Shown here in pieces: positions 8,830-17,393 of a stretch of 64,000 bases of DNA. The stretch lies in contig NZ_JACJSZ010000003.1 of assembly GCF_014698445.1 (NCBI RefSeq), positions 1-64,000 of the forward strand. Direction: 5' to 3'. Under the pieces are notes generated by a model, which saw only the letters and a list, made by a program, of their open reading frames with translations, did not search any database and was not told the DNA's origin. This stretch comes from Microcystis elabens FACHB-917 (GTDB lineage: Bacteria; Cyanobacteriota; Cyanobacteriia; PCC-6307; Cyanobiaceae). Position 1 is the first letter of the stretch. Every line of letters starts with the position of its first letter. Position numbers and translations under genes: made by a program.

Positions 8830-9755
8830 ACAGCATCTCGCTGGTCGGCCCGAGAAGCGAAAAGCCGATGCCGCATGGATCTGGAGCGGTTGACCAATCG
8901 CCGCAACAGCGAAGGGCCAGCATACTGCTTGGAAAAAGCAGTAATGATCTCAGGATCTTCGCTCACGGGCTGAGCCACGACCTGAACAGGCCGATCAGTC
9001 AAAGAAGCTGCCAATGCAGAGGAGGGCACGCAATGCTCACCGGAAAAATCAAGACCGATATTACGCACGAGTGAGCGACCAGGATAAAGTGAATAGCAAT
9101 CAGCCAGAAAACAGCTTGCATGCCAGCATATTGCCCAACTTTCTAATCGCCCAGAGGCGCGGTCGTCGAGCATCCGTAGATTGGGAACTCTCCCACCTAA
9201 ATTGAAGGCGTCGACGAGGCGGCGCTGCCGGATCTCATCAGCCATGGCTGCAGCGTCATGCCGATACAAGGACCACCGATCACGCCAAGTGGCCCAGCCC
9301 CAGCAATCGGCACCGCGCAGAAAGAAGGTTTCCGGCAACGCAAGCGGAATGGGGGGTAAGTAGCCATGGATTGAGCCTACGCGAGGATTGTCGGCATAGC
9401 AGCCAAGGCCATCAAGCATGAAATCCAGAAAATAGGGTGAAACAACAATGTCATCTTCAAGGACAATTACCTGGTCATGATCGGCAAGAACCGCAGTAAT
9501 ACCATCAGTCAACGATCCGTAGAGACCCCGATTAACCTCAGACTCAACAATGACGAGGGGCAACCGATCACCGAAGTCCGCAGCGACAGTCCGACAGGAA
9601 TCAACAGCGGAAAGGTCAGCGGCACCACGGGGACCATCAAGAAACAAGTAAACAGGAAAGGCGCGATGAACTGATTGGGAAACCAGAGAATTCAACACTT
9701 TAAAGAGATGGGCCGGTCGCCGAAACGCGAAGATCGCAATAGCAGTTGAAGTCAC
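8826..9755 (-). CDS. Glycosyltransferase, GT-A fold
   Basis: The 309-residue protein starts TAIAIFAFRRPAHLFKVLNS, then FPVYLFLDGPRG, VIVLEDDIVVSPYFLDFM (EDD metal motif) and FFLRGADCWGWATWRDRW. This layout matches a widespread bacterial glycosyltransferase group related to the GNT-I fold, often annotated simply as glycosyltransferase in O-antigen clusters. It overlaps its neighbours by ATGA on both sides. Base composition is lower in GC than the downstream operon genes, hinting at a different origin. Donor and linkage unknown. Confidence 0.75.
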   Translation of the reverse strand: MTSTAIAIFAFRRPAHLFKVLNSLVSQSVHRAFPVYLFLDGPRGAADLSAVDSCRTVAADFGDRLPLVIVESEVNRGLYGSLTDGITAVLADHDQVIVLEDDIVVSPYFLDFMLDGLGCYADNPRVGSIHGYLPPIPLALPETFFLRGADCWGWATWRDRWSLYRHDAAAMADEIRQRRLVDAFNLGGRVPNLRMLDDRASGRLESWAICWHASCFLADCYSLYPGRSLVRNIGLDFSGEHCVPSSALAASLTDRPVQVVAQPVSEDPEIITAFSKQYAGPSLLRRLVNRSRSMRHRLFASRADQRDAV

Positions 9756-10510
9756 GAGGCTTCGAAGAGAAGATCGCGGTACGAGCCCGCGTCGGAGAGA
9801 ACGGCGGAGAGACGGTAACCCCGGGCATGAAGATAGTCAGATACATCCACAGTTCTGACTTCGACAAGAATCCAATGGGGCCGATATCTCGAGAAATCAA
9901 GACCTCGCAGCACGCAGAGTTCATTGCCTTCAACATCAAGACTCAGAAGATCGAACTTTTCGGGCGCCGCGACCTCGTCAAGCAGGCTGGTCAGGGTGCG
10001 CGCTACGGCGCCAAAGACATGCGCCTCATCACGCTGCATGAGAAAGGAATGGCCTCGCTCGGCGTGTGCGGAAGCCTGCTCAGAACTCACATCAAGATGA
10101 AGTGCCACACTCATGAGATCGGCGTACTGCATCGCGATAAAAGGCTGGTCATAATCAAAGTCGACACAAGCTGCACAACGGAAAGAAGGCCTATTTCCAA
10201 AGCTCCTGTTCCGCACACATTCAATGTACTTCGACGGACTGGGCTCAATCAACAGTCCAGTCCACCCATAGCGCTGTTGCAGCAAATAGGTATTGGCCTG
10301 AGCAAGACCATTGTTGGCGCCAAGCTCGACAAAGAAACCAGGTCGCTTCAATTCATCGGGTTGGATAGATTCCAGCAAACGAAAATCCAAGCCCTCGAGA
10401 CCATAACCGCGGAAACGAGCCAAGAGGAGATGCTTGAGCGTGGCAAGGGTTTGCCGGAATAGGTCGAAGGCTGGCTTGAGTCTGATCAAGGGAATGGGGA
10501 GGCTGGACAA
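9752..10510 (-). CDS. FkbM family methyltransferase (first gene of operon)
   Basis: The 252-residue protein has the FkbM features FFVELGANNGLAQANTYLL, LLIEPSPSKYIECVRNR and FDLLSLDVEGNELCVLRGL. It would methylate a sugar hydroxyl from SAM. No ATG is available at the front: a TAG stands just upstream and the first usable codon is TTG at 10510. A second TTG at 10489 would fit better with the promoter-like sequence at 10525-10554, which would leave only about eight bases of leader for the first start. It opens an eleven-gene overlapping minus-strand operon. Confidence 0.75.
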   Translation of the reverse strand: MSSLPIPLIRLKPAFDLFRQTLATLKHLLLARFRGYGLEGLDFRLLESIQPDELKRPGFFVELGANNGLAQANTYLLQQRYGWTGLLIEPSPSKYIECVRNRSFGNRPSFRCAACVDFDYDQPFIAMQYADLMSVALHLDVSSEQASAHAERGHSFLMQRDEAHVFGAVARTLTSLLDEVAAPEKFDLLSLDVEGNELCVLRGLDFSRYRPHWILVEVRTVDVSDYLHARGYRLSAVLSDAGSYRDLLFEAS

Positions 10511-10524
10511 AGCAAGAAGAAACT

Positions 10525-10554
10525 AGTATACAGTCCCAGAAATAGACGATGCAA
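10525..10554 (-). promoter_or_regulatory. Putative sigma-70 type promoter of the glycan operon
   Basis: On the minus strand TTGCAT (10554-10549) and TATACT (10530-10525) are separated by 18 bases. Both are close to consensus. It lies directly in front of the first operon gene and faces it. No other candidate was seen in the gap. Confidence 0.4.
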
Positions 10555-10583
10555 TATGGAGCATCTCCCGAGGGGGTCTTTCC

Positions 10584-10970
10584 ATGGCTGTCGGCCGACC
10601 GATGCCGGTGCTGGACCTCACGGAGGACTAAGTTCAGCAACTGCAGAGCATCACCAACTCCCCTCGTCGCCTCATTCGATCGTGCAGCATGCTCAGATCG
10701 TGATGGATTGCGGAGCGGGTGAAGCCAACGCCTCCATCGCCAAGCCCATGGGTGTCACGGGCATGACCGTTGGCGAATTGCGACAGCGCTACCGAGAGCT
10801 GTGCCTGCCAGGCCTGCACGACGAGCTCAGGCCTGGCAGGCCGCACAGCTACCAGGACGACAAGGTGGCGAGGGATCATCGGGCCTTGCATGCCAAGCCC
10901 GCCGAGTCAGCACTCACTGGACCGCCAGCTCCCTTGCGAATGCCAGTGGTATCTCCCTAGGTGGCGACGG
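10584..10970 (+). pseudogene. IS630-family transposase relic, N-terminal part
   Basis: From the ATG at 10584 the frame reads MAVGRPMPVLDLTED and then meets TAA (10629-10631) where family members continue. After a frame change near 10690 the sequence continues AQIVMDCGAGEANASIAKPM and then LPGLHDELRPGRPHSY, the helix-turn-helix and RPGRP linker typical of IS630 transposases. A further frame change near 10905 gives STHWTASSLANASGISL, matching the family THW-SLA block, after which similarity is lost. At least one nonsense change and two frameshifts, and no DDE domain, so it is dead. It marks an old insertion between two glycan loci. Confidence 0.75.
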
Positions 10971-11204
10971 ATCAGGCGCTCCTGACTGCGCGGTGTCAGT
11001 CAGGCCAATGGGTGGCTGAATGGGGGTGAGGTTCCAGGCTAAGATTCTTCACTCACAACCTTACCCTGGCAGCCCGATACCATCCTTGCAAGCTGAAAAG
11101 CTGGTTGGACTACACTAAGGGATGACCAGACCGATGTAGAAGCGCAACTGTTCGACCTGATCCCCCCCCCCACCCCGTCCGGCAGCGGTGCCTTGATCTC
11201 AGAG
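10971..11204. other. Gap before pseB with a C10 homopolymer
   Basis: No gene is visible. A run of ten C residues lies at 11162-11171, 34 bases before the pseB start. The pseB frame stays open upstream through this run back to a TGA at 11094-11096, but without a usable start codon, so it could be the scar of a lost upstream gene. No clear promoter was found. Confidence 0.35.
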
Positions 11205-12224
11205 ATGCCTTTCGATTCCTGCTCCCGCATCCTGATCACCGGTGGCACCGGCAGCTTCGGCAAGGCTTTCATCGCTGCAACGCTGCGGCAGTATCCCGAC
11301 ATCCAGCGGCTGGTGATTTACAGCCGTGATGAACTCAAGCAGTGGGAGCTCCAGCAGCGCTACCCGGAAGCCCAGTACCCTCAATTGCGCTTCTTCATCG
11401 GTGATGTACGGGATCGGATACGCTTGGCGCGCGCCCTTGAGGGCATCGACACAGTGGTGCATGCGGCAGCTCTGAAGCAGGTGCCCGCGGCCGAATACAA
11501 CCCGATCGAGTTCATCAACACCAACGTGCTCGGTGCCGAGAACCTGGTTCAAGCCTGCCTTGACACCAATGTAAGACGCGTTGTGGCTCTCAGCACCGAT
11601 AAAGCCGCTGCCCCGATCAACCTTTATGGTGCCACCAAGCTCTGCTCTGACAAGCTTTTTATCGCTGCTAACAATATCCGCGGCAATCGCGATCTTCGCT
11701 TTTCTGTGGTGCGCTATGGAAACGTGATGGGTTCGCGGGGCTCAGTTATTCCTTTTTTCATGCAAAAGGCGAAAGCGGGTGTGCTGCCGATCACAGATCC
11801 AGCGATGACCCGTTTCAACATCTCCCTTAGCGAGGGGGTGGCCATTGTGCTCTGGACTCTGCAGCACGGGCTGGGCGGCGAGCTCTTCGTTCCCAAGATC
11901 CCCAGCTATCGCATCACCGATGTGGCGGAGGCGATCGGCCCCAGCTGCACGAAGCCGATCACGGGTATCCGGCCAGGAGAGAAGATCCACGAGGAGATGA
12001 TCACCACTTCGGACAGCTTCACCACGATTGATCTCGGGGCGTATTATGCAATCCTGCCCAGCGATGGCGAGGTGTTGCAGCATTATAGGCAGGAAGGGAT
12101 CTGCTTCGATCCGGTGCAGCAAGGCTTCGCTTACAACTCAGGCACCAATCCCGACTTTCTCAGTGTGGAGCAGCTGCGCGCCCTGATCCGGGAGCATGTG
12201 GATCCTGCCTTCGAGCCCACATGA
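11205..12224 (+). CDS. pseB: UDP-N-acetylglucosamine 4,6-dehydratase (inverting), PseB
   Basis: First enzyme of pseudaminic acid synthesis: converts UDP-GlcNAc into the UDP-4-keto-6-deoxy-L-arabino sugar. The 339-residue protein has RILITGGTGSFGKAF (Rossmann motif), VVHAAALKQVPAAEYNP, ALSTDKAAAPINLYGATK and RYGNVMGSRGSVIPFF, all hallmarks of the PseB/FlaA1 short dehydratases and without membrane spans. I chose the ATG at 11205; a TTG at 11193 would add four residues. PseC, PseF, PseG/H and PseI follow on the same strand, so the assignment is supported by the full pathway. Confidence 0.92.
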   Translation: MPFDSCSRILITGGTGSFGKAFIAATLRQYPDIQRLVIYSRDELKQWELQQRYPEAQYPQLRFFIGDVRDRIRLARALEGIDTVVHAAALKQVPAAEYNPIEFINTNVLGAENLVQACLDTNVRRVVALSTDKAAAPINLYGATKLCSDKLFIAANNIRGNRDLRFSVVRYGNVMGSRGSVIPFFMQKAKAGVLPITDPAMTRFNISLSEGVAIVLWTLQHGLGGELFVPKIPSYRITDVAEAIGPSCTKPITGIRPGEKIHEEMITTSDSFTTIDLGAYYAILPSDGEVLQHYRQEGICFDPVQQGFAYNSGTNPDFLSVEQLRALIREHVDPAFEPT

Positions 12225-12269
12225 GTCGGTCTTGACGTCCTCACTTTATTCCCTTTTCGACCGATTGAA

Positions 12270-13199
12270 ATGGCCTCCTACAATTTTTGCATCAACACCT
12301 TAAGGCAGGCTTACGCGCGCGGAGAGAATATCACGCTATTGTTGCGGGATAGAGAATCTGCTGAAGGCGGCGAGAATCTCTTGGACTCTATCGAAGTTGC
12401 CTATGATCTCCAGGCTGGAAGCTATACGGAGTACGCTCTTCGTGAGGCTGACAGGGTTGGTCAATACGCGGCCGATATCCATTCTCTCTGCTCGAACCAC
12501 TTTGCAGAATGCCGCAGCCTGTTGGATTGCGGCACAGGCGAGATGACCACTCTTTCCGCGCTAAGTCAATACCTACCGTCCAATACAACATTGCTTGCCT
12601 TCGACATTTCCTTGAGTCGTGTCAAGTGCGGTCTTGAATTCTCTCGAAGATGGATGAGAGACGACTTAAGGCAGGGGCTTCATGCTTTTGTGGCTGAAAT
12701 GGGTAGGATTCCCCTTCCCACGGGCTCAATTGATGCTGTGTTCACCTCCCATGCCTTGGAACCCAATCGCGGCAGAGAAGAGGTCTTGCTCACTGAGCTC
12801 CTTCGCGTGGCTTGCAAGAAGCTGATTCTATTGGAGCCCTCGTACGAGAATGCTTCTAGAGAAGCGCAACAACGCATGGACCGACTGGGTTATATTAGAA
12901 ATCTTCCTCTATACATCCAGCGATGCGGTGGTCATTTGATTTCAGTAGACCCAATTCCACATTCTTGCAATAACCTGAATCCGACATATTGCTACGTGGT
13001 GGCTCCGCCAGAGGGCCAGCATGCTTCTTTCTCTAACTATAATGGCAAATTTGACGACTTCTGCTGTCCGAAGAGTGGCCATCCCTTGGAAAGGAAAGAA
13101 AATTATTGGTGGAGCTATGCAGGTGGTTATGCTTATCCCGAAATCGAGCGCATTCCCTGTCTGCGAGAACGACACGCTATTCTTATGACCCATAGCTGA
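12270..13199 (+). CDS. SAM-dependent methyltransferase-like protein of the pse locus
   Basis: The 309-residue protein has a class I methyltransferase core: SLLDCGTGEMTTLSAL, then LLAFDISLSRVKCGLEF, then IPLPTGSIDAVFTSHALE. The C-terminal 80 residues contain a Cys pair region (FDDFCCPKSGHPLE) resembling a small zinc-ribbon or Trm112-like tail. The gene is clearly poorer in GC than pseB and pseC around it, so it looks like an insertion into the pse operon from another source. It is unrelated to the core pathway and could methylate the nonulosonate or an attached sugar. Function inferred only. Confidence 0.65.
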   Translation: MASYNFCINTLRQAYARGENITLLLRDRESAEGGENLLDSIEVAYDLQAGSYTEYALREADRVGQYAADIHSLCSNHFAECRSLLDCGTGEMTTLSALSQYLPSNTTLLAFDISLSRVKCGLEFSRRWMRDDLRQGLHAFVAEMGRIPLPTGSIDAVFTSHALEPNRGREEVLLTELLRVACKKLILLEPSYENASREAQQRMDRLGYIRNLPLYIQRCGGHLISVDPIPHSCNNLNPTYCYVVAPPEGQHASFSNYNGKFDDFCCPKSGHPLERKENYWWSYAGGYAYPEIERIPCLRERHAILMTHS

Positions 13200-13203
13200 A
13201 GCC

Positions 13204-14361
13204 GTGATCCCCTACGGGCGCCAAACGATCACCGAGGACGACATCGCGGTGGTCGTCGAGGTACTGCGCAGCCCCTTTCTTACCCAGGGGCCTGCCATTC
13301 CAGCCTTCGAGCAGGCGGTGGCCGAGAAGGTGGGTGCCCGCTATGGGATCGCCGTGAACAGTGCCACCAGTGCCCTGCACATTGCGTGTCTGGCCCTGGG
13401 GCTGGGGCCGGGCGATCACCTTTGGACTTCTCCCATCACCTTCGTGGCCTCGGCCAACTGCGGCCGCTACTGCGGCGCTGAGGTGGACTTCGTGGACATC
13501 GAGCCGGCCACGGGCCTGATGAGCTTGGCGGCGTTGGCGGAAAAGCTGGAGCGGGCCGAACGGAACGGCACACTGCCGAAGGTGGTGGTGCCTGTGCACC
13601 TTGCCGGGAGCAGCTGCGACATGGCAGCCATCGGGGCGCTTGCACAGCGCTACGGCTTTGCCGTTCTGGAGGATGCCAGCCATGCCATCGGGGGCCGCTA
13701 CCAGGGCCGTCCCGTGGGCGACTGCCGCCACAGCGCCATCAGTGTGTTCAGCTTCCACCCGGTGAAGATCATCACCACAGCCGAAGGCGGCCTCGCCACC
13801 ACCAACGATCCCCAGCTCGCACAGCGCATGGCGGATCTGCACAGCCATGGCATCACCAAGGACGACGCACGGTTTGAGCGTCCACCCCCTGGACCCTGGA
13901 GCTACGAACAGCAGGATCTCGGCTTCAACTTCCGCATGACCGACCTTCAGGCCGCGCTTGGCCTGAGCCAGCTGCATCGGCTTGAGGCGATCGTGGCGGA
14001 ACGCCAGCGTCTGCTGAAGCAGTACCGCCTGTTGCTAGCTGGTCTTCCCCTCCGGCTGCTGGAGATCCCCCAGGATGTTAGTTCGGCCCTGCACCTGGCT
14101 GTGATCCGGCTGGAGGATCCCAGCCCAGCCCATCACCGGCAGGTGTTCGAAGGGCTTCAGGCTGCAGGCATCGGCGTACAGGTGCATTACACCCCGGTGC
14201 ACCTCCAGCCTTACTACCGGAGGCTCGGCTTCCGAGAGGGCGATTTTCCGGCGGCCGAGGCCTATGCCACCAACTCCATCAGCCTGCCCCTCTACCCCGG
14301 TTTGCAGGCTGCAGATCAGCAGCGTGTGGTGGACACTCTCACCACCCTGCTACGCGCATGA
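13204..14361 (+). CDS. pseC: UDP-4-amino-4,6-dideoxy-N-acetyl-beta-L-altrosamine transaminase, PseC
   Basis: PLP-dependent aminotransferase acting after PseB in pseudaminic acid synthesis, giving the 4-amino sugar. The 385-residue protein starts at a GTG (13204) with IPYGRQTITEDDI, the usual N-terminus of PseC. Lys188 in SFHPVKIITTAEGG is the Schiff-base lysine. ILEDASHAIGG-like LEDASHAIGGRY and NFRMTDLQAALG are also present. It lies 4 bases after the methyltransferase-like gene. Its high GC contrasts with that gene. The stop overlaps an ATG (ATGA) belonging to a decayed aldo/keto reductase, the remains of an original coupling. Confidence 0.92.
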   Translation: MIPYGRQTITEDDIAVVVEVLRSPFLTQGPAIPAFEQAVAEKVGARYGIAVNSATSALHIACLALGLGPGDHLWTSPITFVASANCGRYCGAEVDFVDIEPATGLMSLAALAEKLERAERNGTLPKVVVPVHLAGSSCDMAAIGALAQRYGFAVLEDASHAIGGRYQGRPVGDCRHSAISVFSFHPVKIITTAEGGLATTNDPQLAQRMADLHSHGITKDDARFERPPPGPWSYEQQDLGFNFRMTDLQAALGLSQLHRLEAIVAERQRLLKQYRLLLAGLPLRLLEIPQDVSSALHLAVIRLEDPSPAHHRQVFEGLQAAGIGVQVHYTPVHLQPYYRRLGFREGDFPAAEAYATNSISLPLYPGLQAADQQRVVDTLTTLLRA

Positions 14362-14817
14362 CGCCGCAACTCTGCCAGAGGACCGTCCAGTTCGGCCTAA
14401 CCTACGGCATCAACATACCCGGCCGGTCAGGTGTCGGAAGGGGAGGTGGAGTAGCTTCTGGCCCAGGCTGAAGACAGTGGCATTCGCTGGTTAGAAACGG
14501 GCCAGGCTTGCGGCAACGCGAGGCGGTGCTCGGGCCGCCCCTGCGCGCATCCATGGTTTCCGGTTGATCAGCAAGCTGCTTGCCAAGCTGCAGCAGGCCT
14601 TCACCGCCCAGGATGCGGATTCCTGGGAGAGGGCATGCATGCCAGTTACGAGCGACTTGGCCTGGATGCAGTGGATGCCTTGCTTCTGCAAGCGCCTGCG
14701 ACCTGAGCAAACCGGCTGGGCAGCATCTTTGGCGCTGTGATAGCCGGGGTTGCACGAGCGGGGCAGGTGCATCGACTCGGCGTTTCGATCTATGCCACTG
14801 AAAGTCTCGAAGTTTGA
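14358..14817 (+). pseudogene. Decayed aldo/keto reductase of the pse locus
   Basis: The ATG at 14358 overlaps the pseC stop. The frame reads RTVQFGLTYGIN, matching the start of aldo/keto reductases found in many nonulosonate clusters. After a frame change come EGEVE, a TAG, then LLAQAEDSGIRWLETGQACG, another shift, then ASYERLGLDAVDALLLQAPA, a TGA, and GVARAGQVHRLGVSIYATES ending at TGA (14815-14817). Several stops and shifts, and loss of the C-terminal half, make it non-functional. The order of blocks matches the TIM-barrel family closely, so the identity is fairly secure despite the damage. Confidence 0.72.
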
Positions 14818-15181
14818 ATACAGCTTTGCTCGATCTGGCTGAGTGTCCACTTTCTATGCTCGATCAGGGAGACACGTTCAGGGGCTGCATATGGCAAGTG
14901 CGGGACCACCTCACACTGCGGGTAGTGTCTGTGATGGGCTCTAGGCCTGAAATAGGGTTTGTTGGGGCCACGGCGATTGGTTTCAGACTACCGCCAAACG
15001 TCAGTCAGCGGAGCAGATCCATTGTGATGCAGTGCTTGTGAGGTTTATCCAGCCCCCCTTAATCGTACCCGTTCAGGGGTGGGCGGGATGACAGCGTGGC
15101 CCGCCTGCCTTGACGTGGGACCAATACCCATCGCTGCTTCCAAGGTGAGCTACCATAGAGAAGAGTTGAGTGGCATCACTT
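14818..15181. other. Gene-free stretch after the aldo/keto reductase relic
   Basis: I see no credible coding sequence, RNA gene or strong hairpin. Composition falls from GC-rich to AT-rich towards the right end, where the low-GC block begins. It probably contains the rest of the decayed reductase and flank of the next transfer unit. Confidence 0.35.
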
Positions 15182-15210
15182 TTGACAAACTCATTGCTGC
15201 AAGGTAAATT
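15182..15210 (+). promoter_or_regulatory. Putative sigma-70 type promoter
   Basis: TTGACA at 15182-15187 is a perfect -35 box, followed 17 bases later by TAAATT (15205-15210) as a -10 box. It lies 70 bases in front of the methyltransferase at 15281 and would drive the low-GC block with the amidotransferase, hisH- and hisF-like genes. Confidence 0.5.
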
Positions 15211-15280
15211 TCATAAGTTATGGCGACTAAATCAGCCAGCTTGTCTGATTTAATTCATTGTACCTTGGCTTCTTTGGGAA

Positions 15281-16237
15281 ATGGTGCTCGACACTCCAAA
15301 CCAGCTTGCGCTTCACCGAGCAAGACAAGTCCAGATAAATACGTATTCAAAATATATCGAAGAATTTCTTAATAACATCAACCCTAAATTGGATTGCGAG
15401 AATGCTTCTTGCCCAACTTGCAATTTCACAGCCGATGCGCCCCTGTTCACAAAAAACAGCGGCACCTACTGCTTCTGCCCCAGTTGCCAACACATCTTCT
15501 TGTCAAATCCATTGAGTGAAGCGCAGTTGCTAAGGTTTTATGCTGATTATCCCACCTCCAGCCTTGAGTGGCACCAAAATGAATCTGACTTCTATAGAAA
15601 TATCTATATCAAAGGCTTGGCTCTTATTGGCTCAACCTCGCAAGTTCGAACAGTCTTAGATATAGGCTGCAGCAGCGGGTATTTTTTATCAATTGCTGCC
15701 GAGCAAGGCTTAGATGTCTTTGGCATTGAGCCCAACAGGCAAGAAGTGAATTATGCAATTAATAACGGAATCAATATCCTCGGTTCTACCATTTCTGACT
15801 TGGGAGACTTGACTTTTGATGCTATCACGCTTTGGGATGTACTCGAGCATATTCGACGTCCCGTAGGCTATCTTGAAATGCTTCGCTCACATCTCAATCC
15901 CAATGGATTAATCTTTGTTCAGGTTCCAAGCTGTGATTCACTTGCAGCGAGAATTATGCGAGAAGCATGTAATATGTTTGATGGCATTGAGCATCTGACC
16001 TTGTTCAGTGCGACTAGCCTAGATGCGGCCTTTTCACAGGCTGGGCTAAAGTGCCTGAGCAAGCAGACTGTGATTTCTGATATTTATGCAATCAGAAATT
16101 ATCTATCATATGAAGTTGATCCCTATCTTCCGCAATTAGACACACAACTCGCCATGGACCTACTTGAGCCTGAATTAATCGAGTCCTCTGGTTTAGGATA
16201 TAAGATACAAGCTGTATACAGTGTTTCCCAACCATGA
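15281..16237 (+). CDS. Class I SAM methyltransferase with N-terminal zinc-ribbon
   Basis: The 318-residue protein begins with a Cys cluster (CPTCNF and FCPSCQHIFL around residues 44-72), a likely zinc site. The methyltransferase core follows: VLDIGCSSGYFLSIA, VFGIEPNRQEV, ITLWDVLEHI and NGLIFVQVPS. This architecture is common in capsule and O-antigen clusters and is related to methyltransferases that act on nucleotide sugars. The stop overlaps the ATG of the amidotransferase gene (16234), so the two are coupled. The gene starts a low-GC block unlike the pseC and PIG-L genes. Substrate unknown. Confidence 0.75.
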   Translation: MVLDTPNQLALHRARQVQINTYSKYIEEFLNNINPKLDCENASCPTCNFTADAPLFTKNSGTYCFCPSCQHIFLSNPLSEAQLLRFYADYPTSSLEWHQNESDFYRNIYIKGLALIGSTSQVRTVLDIGCSSGYFLSIAAEQGLDVFGIEPNRQEVNYAINNGINILGSTISDLGDLTFDAITLWDVLEHIRRPVGYLEMLRSHLNPNGLIFVQVPSCDSLAARIMREACNMFDGIEHLTLFSATSLDAAFSQAGLKCLSKQTVISDIYAIRNYLSYEVDPYLPQLDTQLAMDLLEPELIESSGLGYKIQAVYSVSQP

Positions 16238-17388
16238 TCTATTGTCGCCGCTGTCTTTACCCGTCAACCAAGCCTGATCTTTGGTTTAAGGATGGTATTT
16301 GTGGAGCCTGCCATGCCTTTGATCAAAGGTCTAAGTATAATTGGTCAAATGGAAGCCAAGTTCTTGCCGAAATCCTTAAGTCTAACAAAAAAAACCCGCA
16401 GTATGACTGCATCATTCCTGTCTCCGGTGGCAAAGATAGCACTTATCAGGTGTGGCGCATCCTTCAAGAGGGATTTAACCCGTTGTGTGTTACTGCGCCA
16501 ACTGATCAGTTAACCCCCCTCGGCAGAAAGAATATTGAGAACCTCAAGACATTGGGTTCCGACTATATTGAGTTTTCCGTCAATCGCACTGTTCGCAAAC
16601 TGATCAATCGCTATGCATTCTATAATGTAGGCGACATTCAATGGCCAGAGCATCTTCTCATATATACTATCCCTGTGCGCGCCGCCGTTCTTTTCCAAAT
16701 TCCAATCATCATCTGGGGTGAGTGCCCACAGCGCGAATATGGTGCCGGGAGGCCCGAGGATGCTTCACTCAAGTATTTCGATCGCCGTGTTCTCGAAGAA
16801 TATGGTTCGCTTAATGGCCTAAGGGTTTCAGATCTAACTTCTATTGCAGGTGTGCAGCCATCAGATCTCTATTTCTACGAGTATCCTGAGGCATCCGATG
16901 TTGAAGCCCTTGGTCTTAAGGGAATCTATCTTGACAACTACTTCCCATGGAATGGCATTTCAAATGCTGTTATTTCTCAATCCCTTGGATTCCAGACATA
17001 TCATGAAAATATTCTCGGCACTATCGCCAACTATGAAAATCTAGACAATTATGTTCATGGGATCCATGACTACCTAAAATATCTAAAATTTGGTTTTGGA
17101 CGGGCTACCGATGTTGCCTGTAATCTTATTCGCCGCAATCTCTTGTCCCGTGAAGATGCAATACAGCTAGTACTTGCTAATGATGGCGCTTATCCATCGA
17201 GCTATATGGGTAAGTCTCTCGAGCAGATCTTGGCTGAGTATTCTATAAGTATCGATGAATTTAATTCCGTTTGCGATGACTACACAAACCATGATCTATT
17301 CAGGCAGAATTCTGCTGGTGGCTTAATTAGGCGAGGCGATGGCTCGCCGAGCCTCGTTGGGAGTTACAATAGTTTCCAGGTTTACTAA
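16234..17388 (+). CDS. N-acetyl sugar amidotransferase, PseA/WbpG family
   Basis: ATP-dependent PP-loop enzyme expected to convert an N-acetyl group on a nonulosonate or uronate into an acetamidino group, using ammonia supplied by partners. The 384-residue protein has the zinc-type Cys pairs CRRC (4-7) and CGAC (23-26) and the PP-loop SGGKDS at 64-69. The HisH- and HisF-like genes follow directly, the known arrangement for this family in Pseudomonas and Campylobacter. With the pse pathway around it, the likely product is an acetamidino pseudaminic acid. It is only distantly similar to the second copy at 34895-36097. Confidence 0.82.
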   Translation: MIYCRRCLYPSTKPDLWFKDGICGACHAFDQRSKYNWSNGSQVLAEILKSNKKNPQYDCIIPVSGGKDSTYQVWRILQEGFNPLCVTAPTDQLTPLGRKNIENLKTLGSDYIEFSVNRTVRKLINRYAFYNVGDIQWPEHLLIYTIPVRAAVLFQIPIIIWGECPQREYGAGRPEDASLKYFDRRVLEEYGSLNGLRVSDLTSIAGVQPSDLYFYEYPEASDVEALGLKGIYLDNYFPWNGISNAVISQSLGFQTYHENILGTIANYENLDNYVHGIHDYLKYLKFGFGRATDVACNLIRRNLLSREDAIQLVLANDGAYPSSYMGKSLEQILAEYSISIDEFNSVCDDYTNHDLFRQNSAGGLIRRGDGSPSLVGSYNSFQVY

Positions 17389-17393
17389 TATCG

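Noticed and set aside
9746-10462. 238-residue plus-strand frame opposite the FkbM gene
   Set aside because: No recognisable domain, while the minus strand has clear FkbM motifs and coupling to the next gene.
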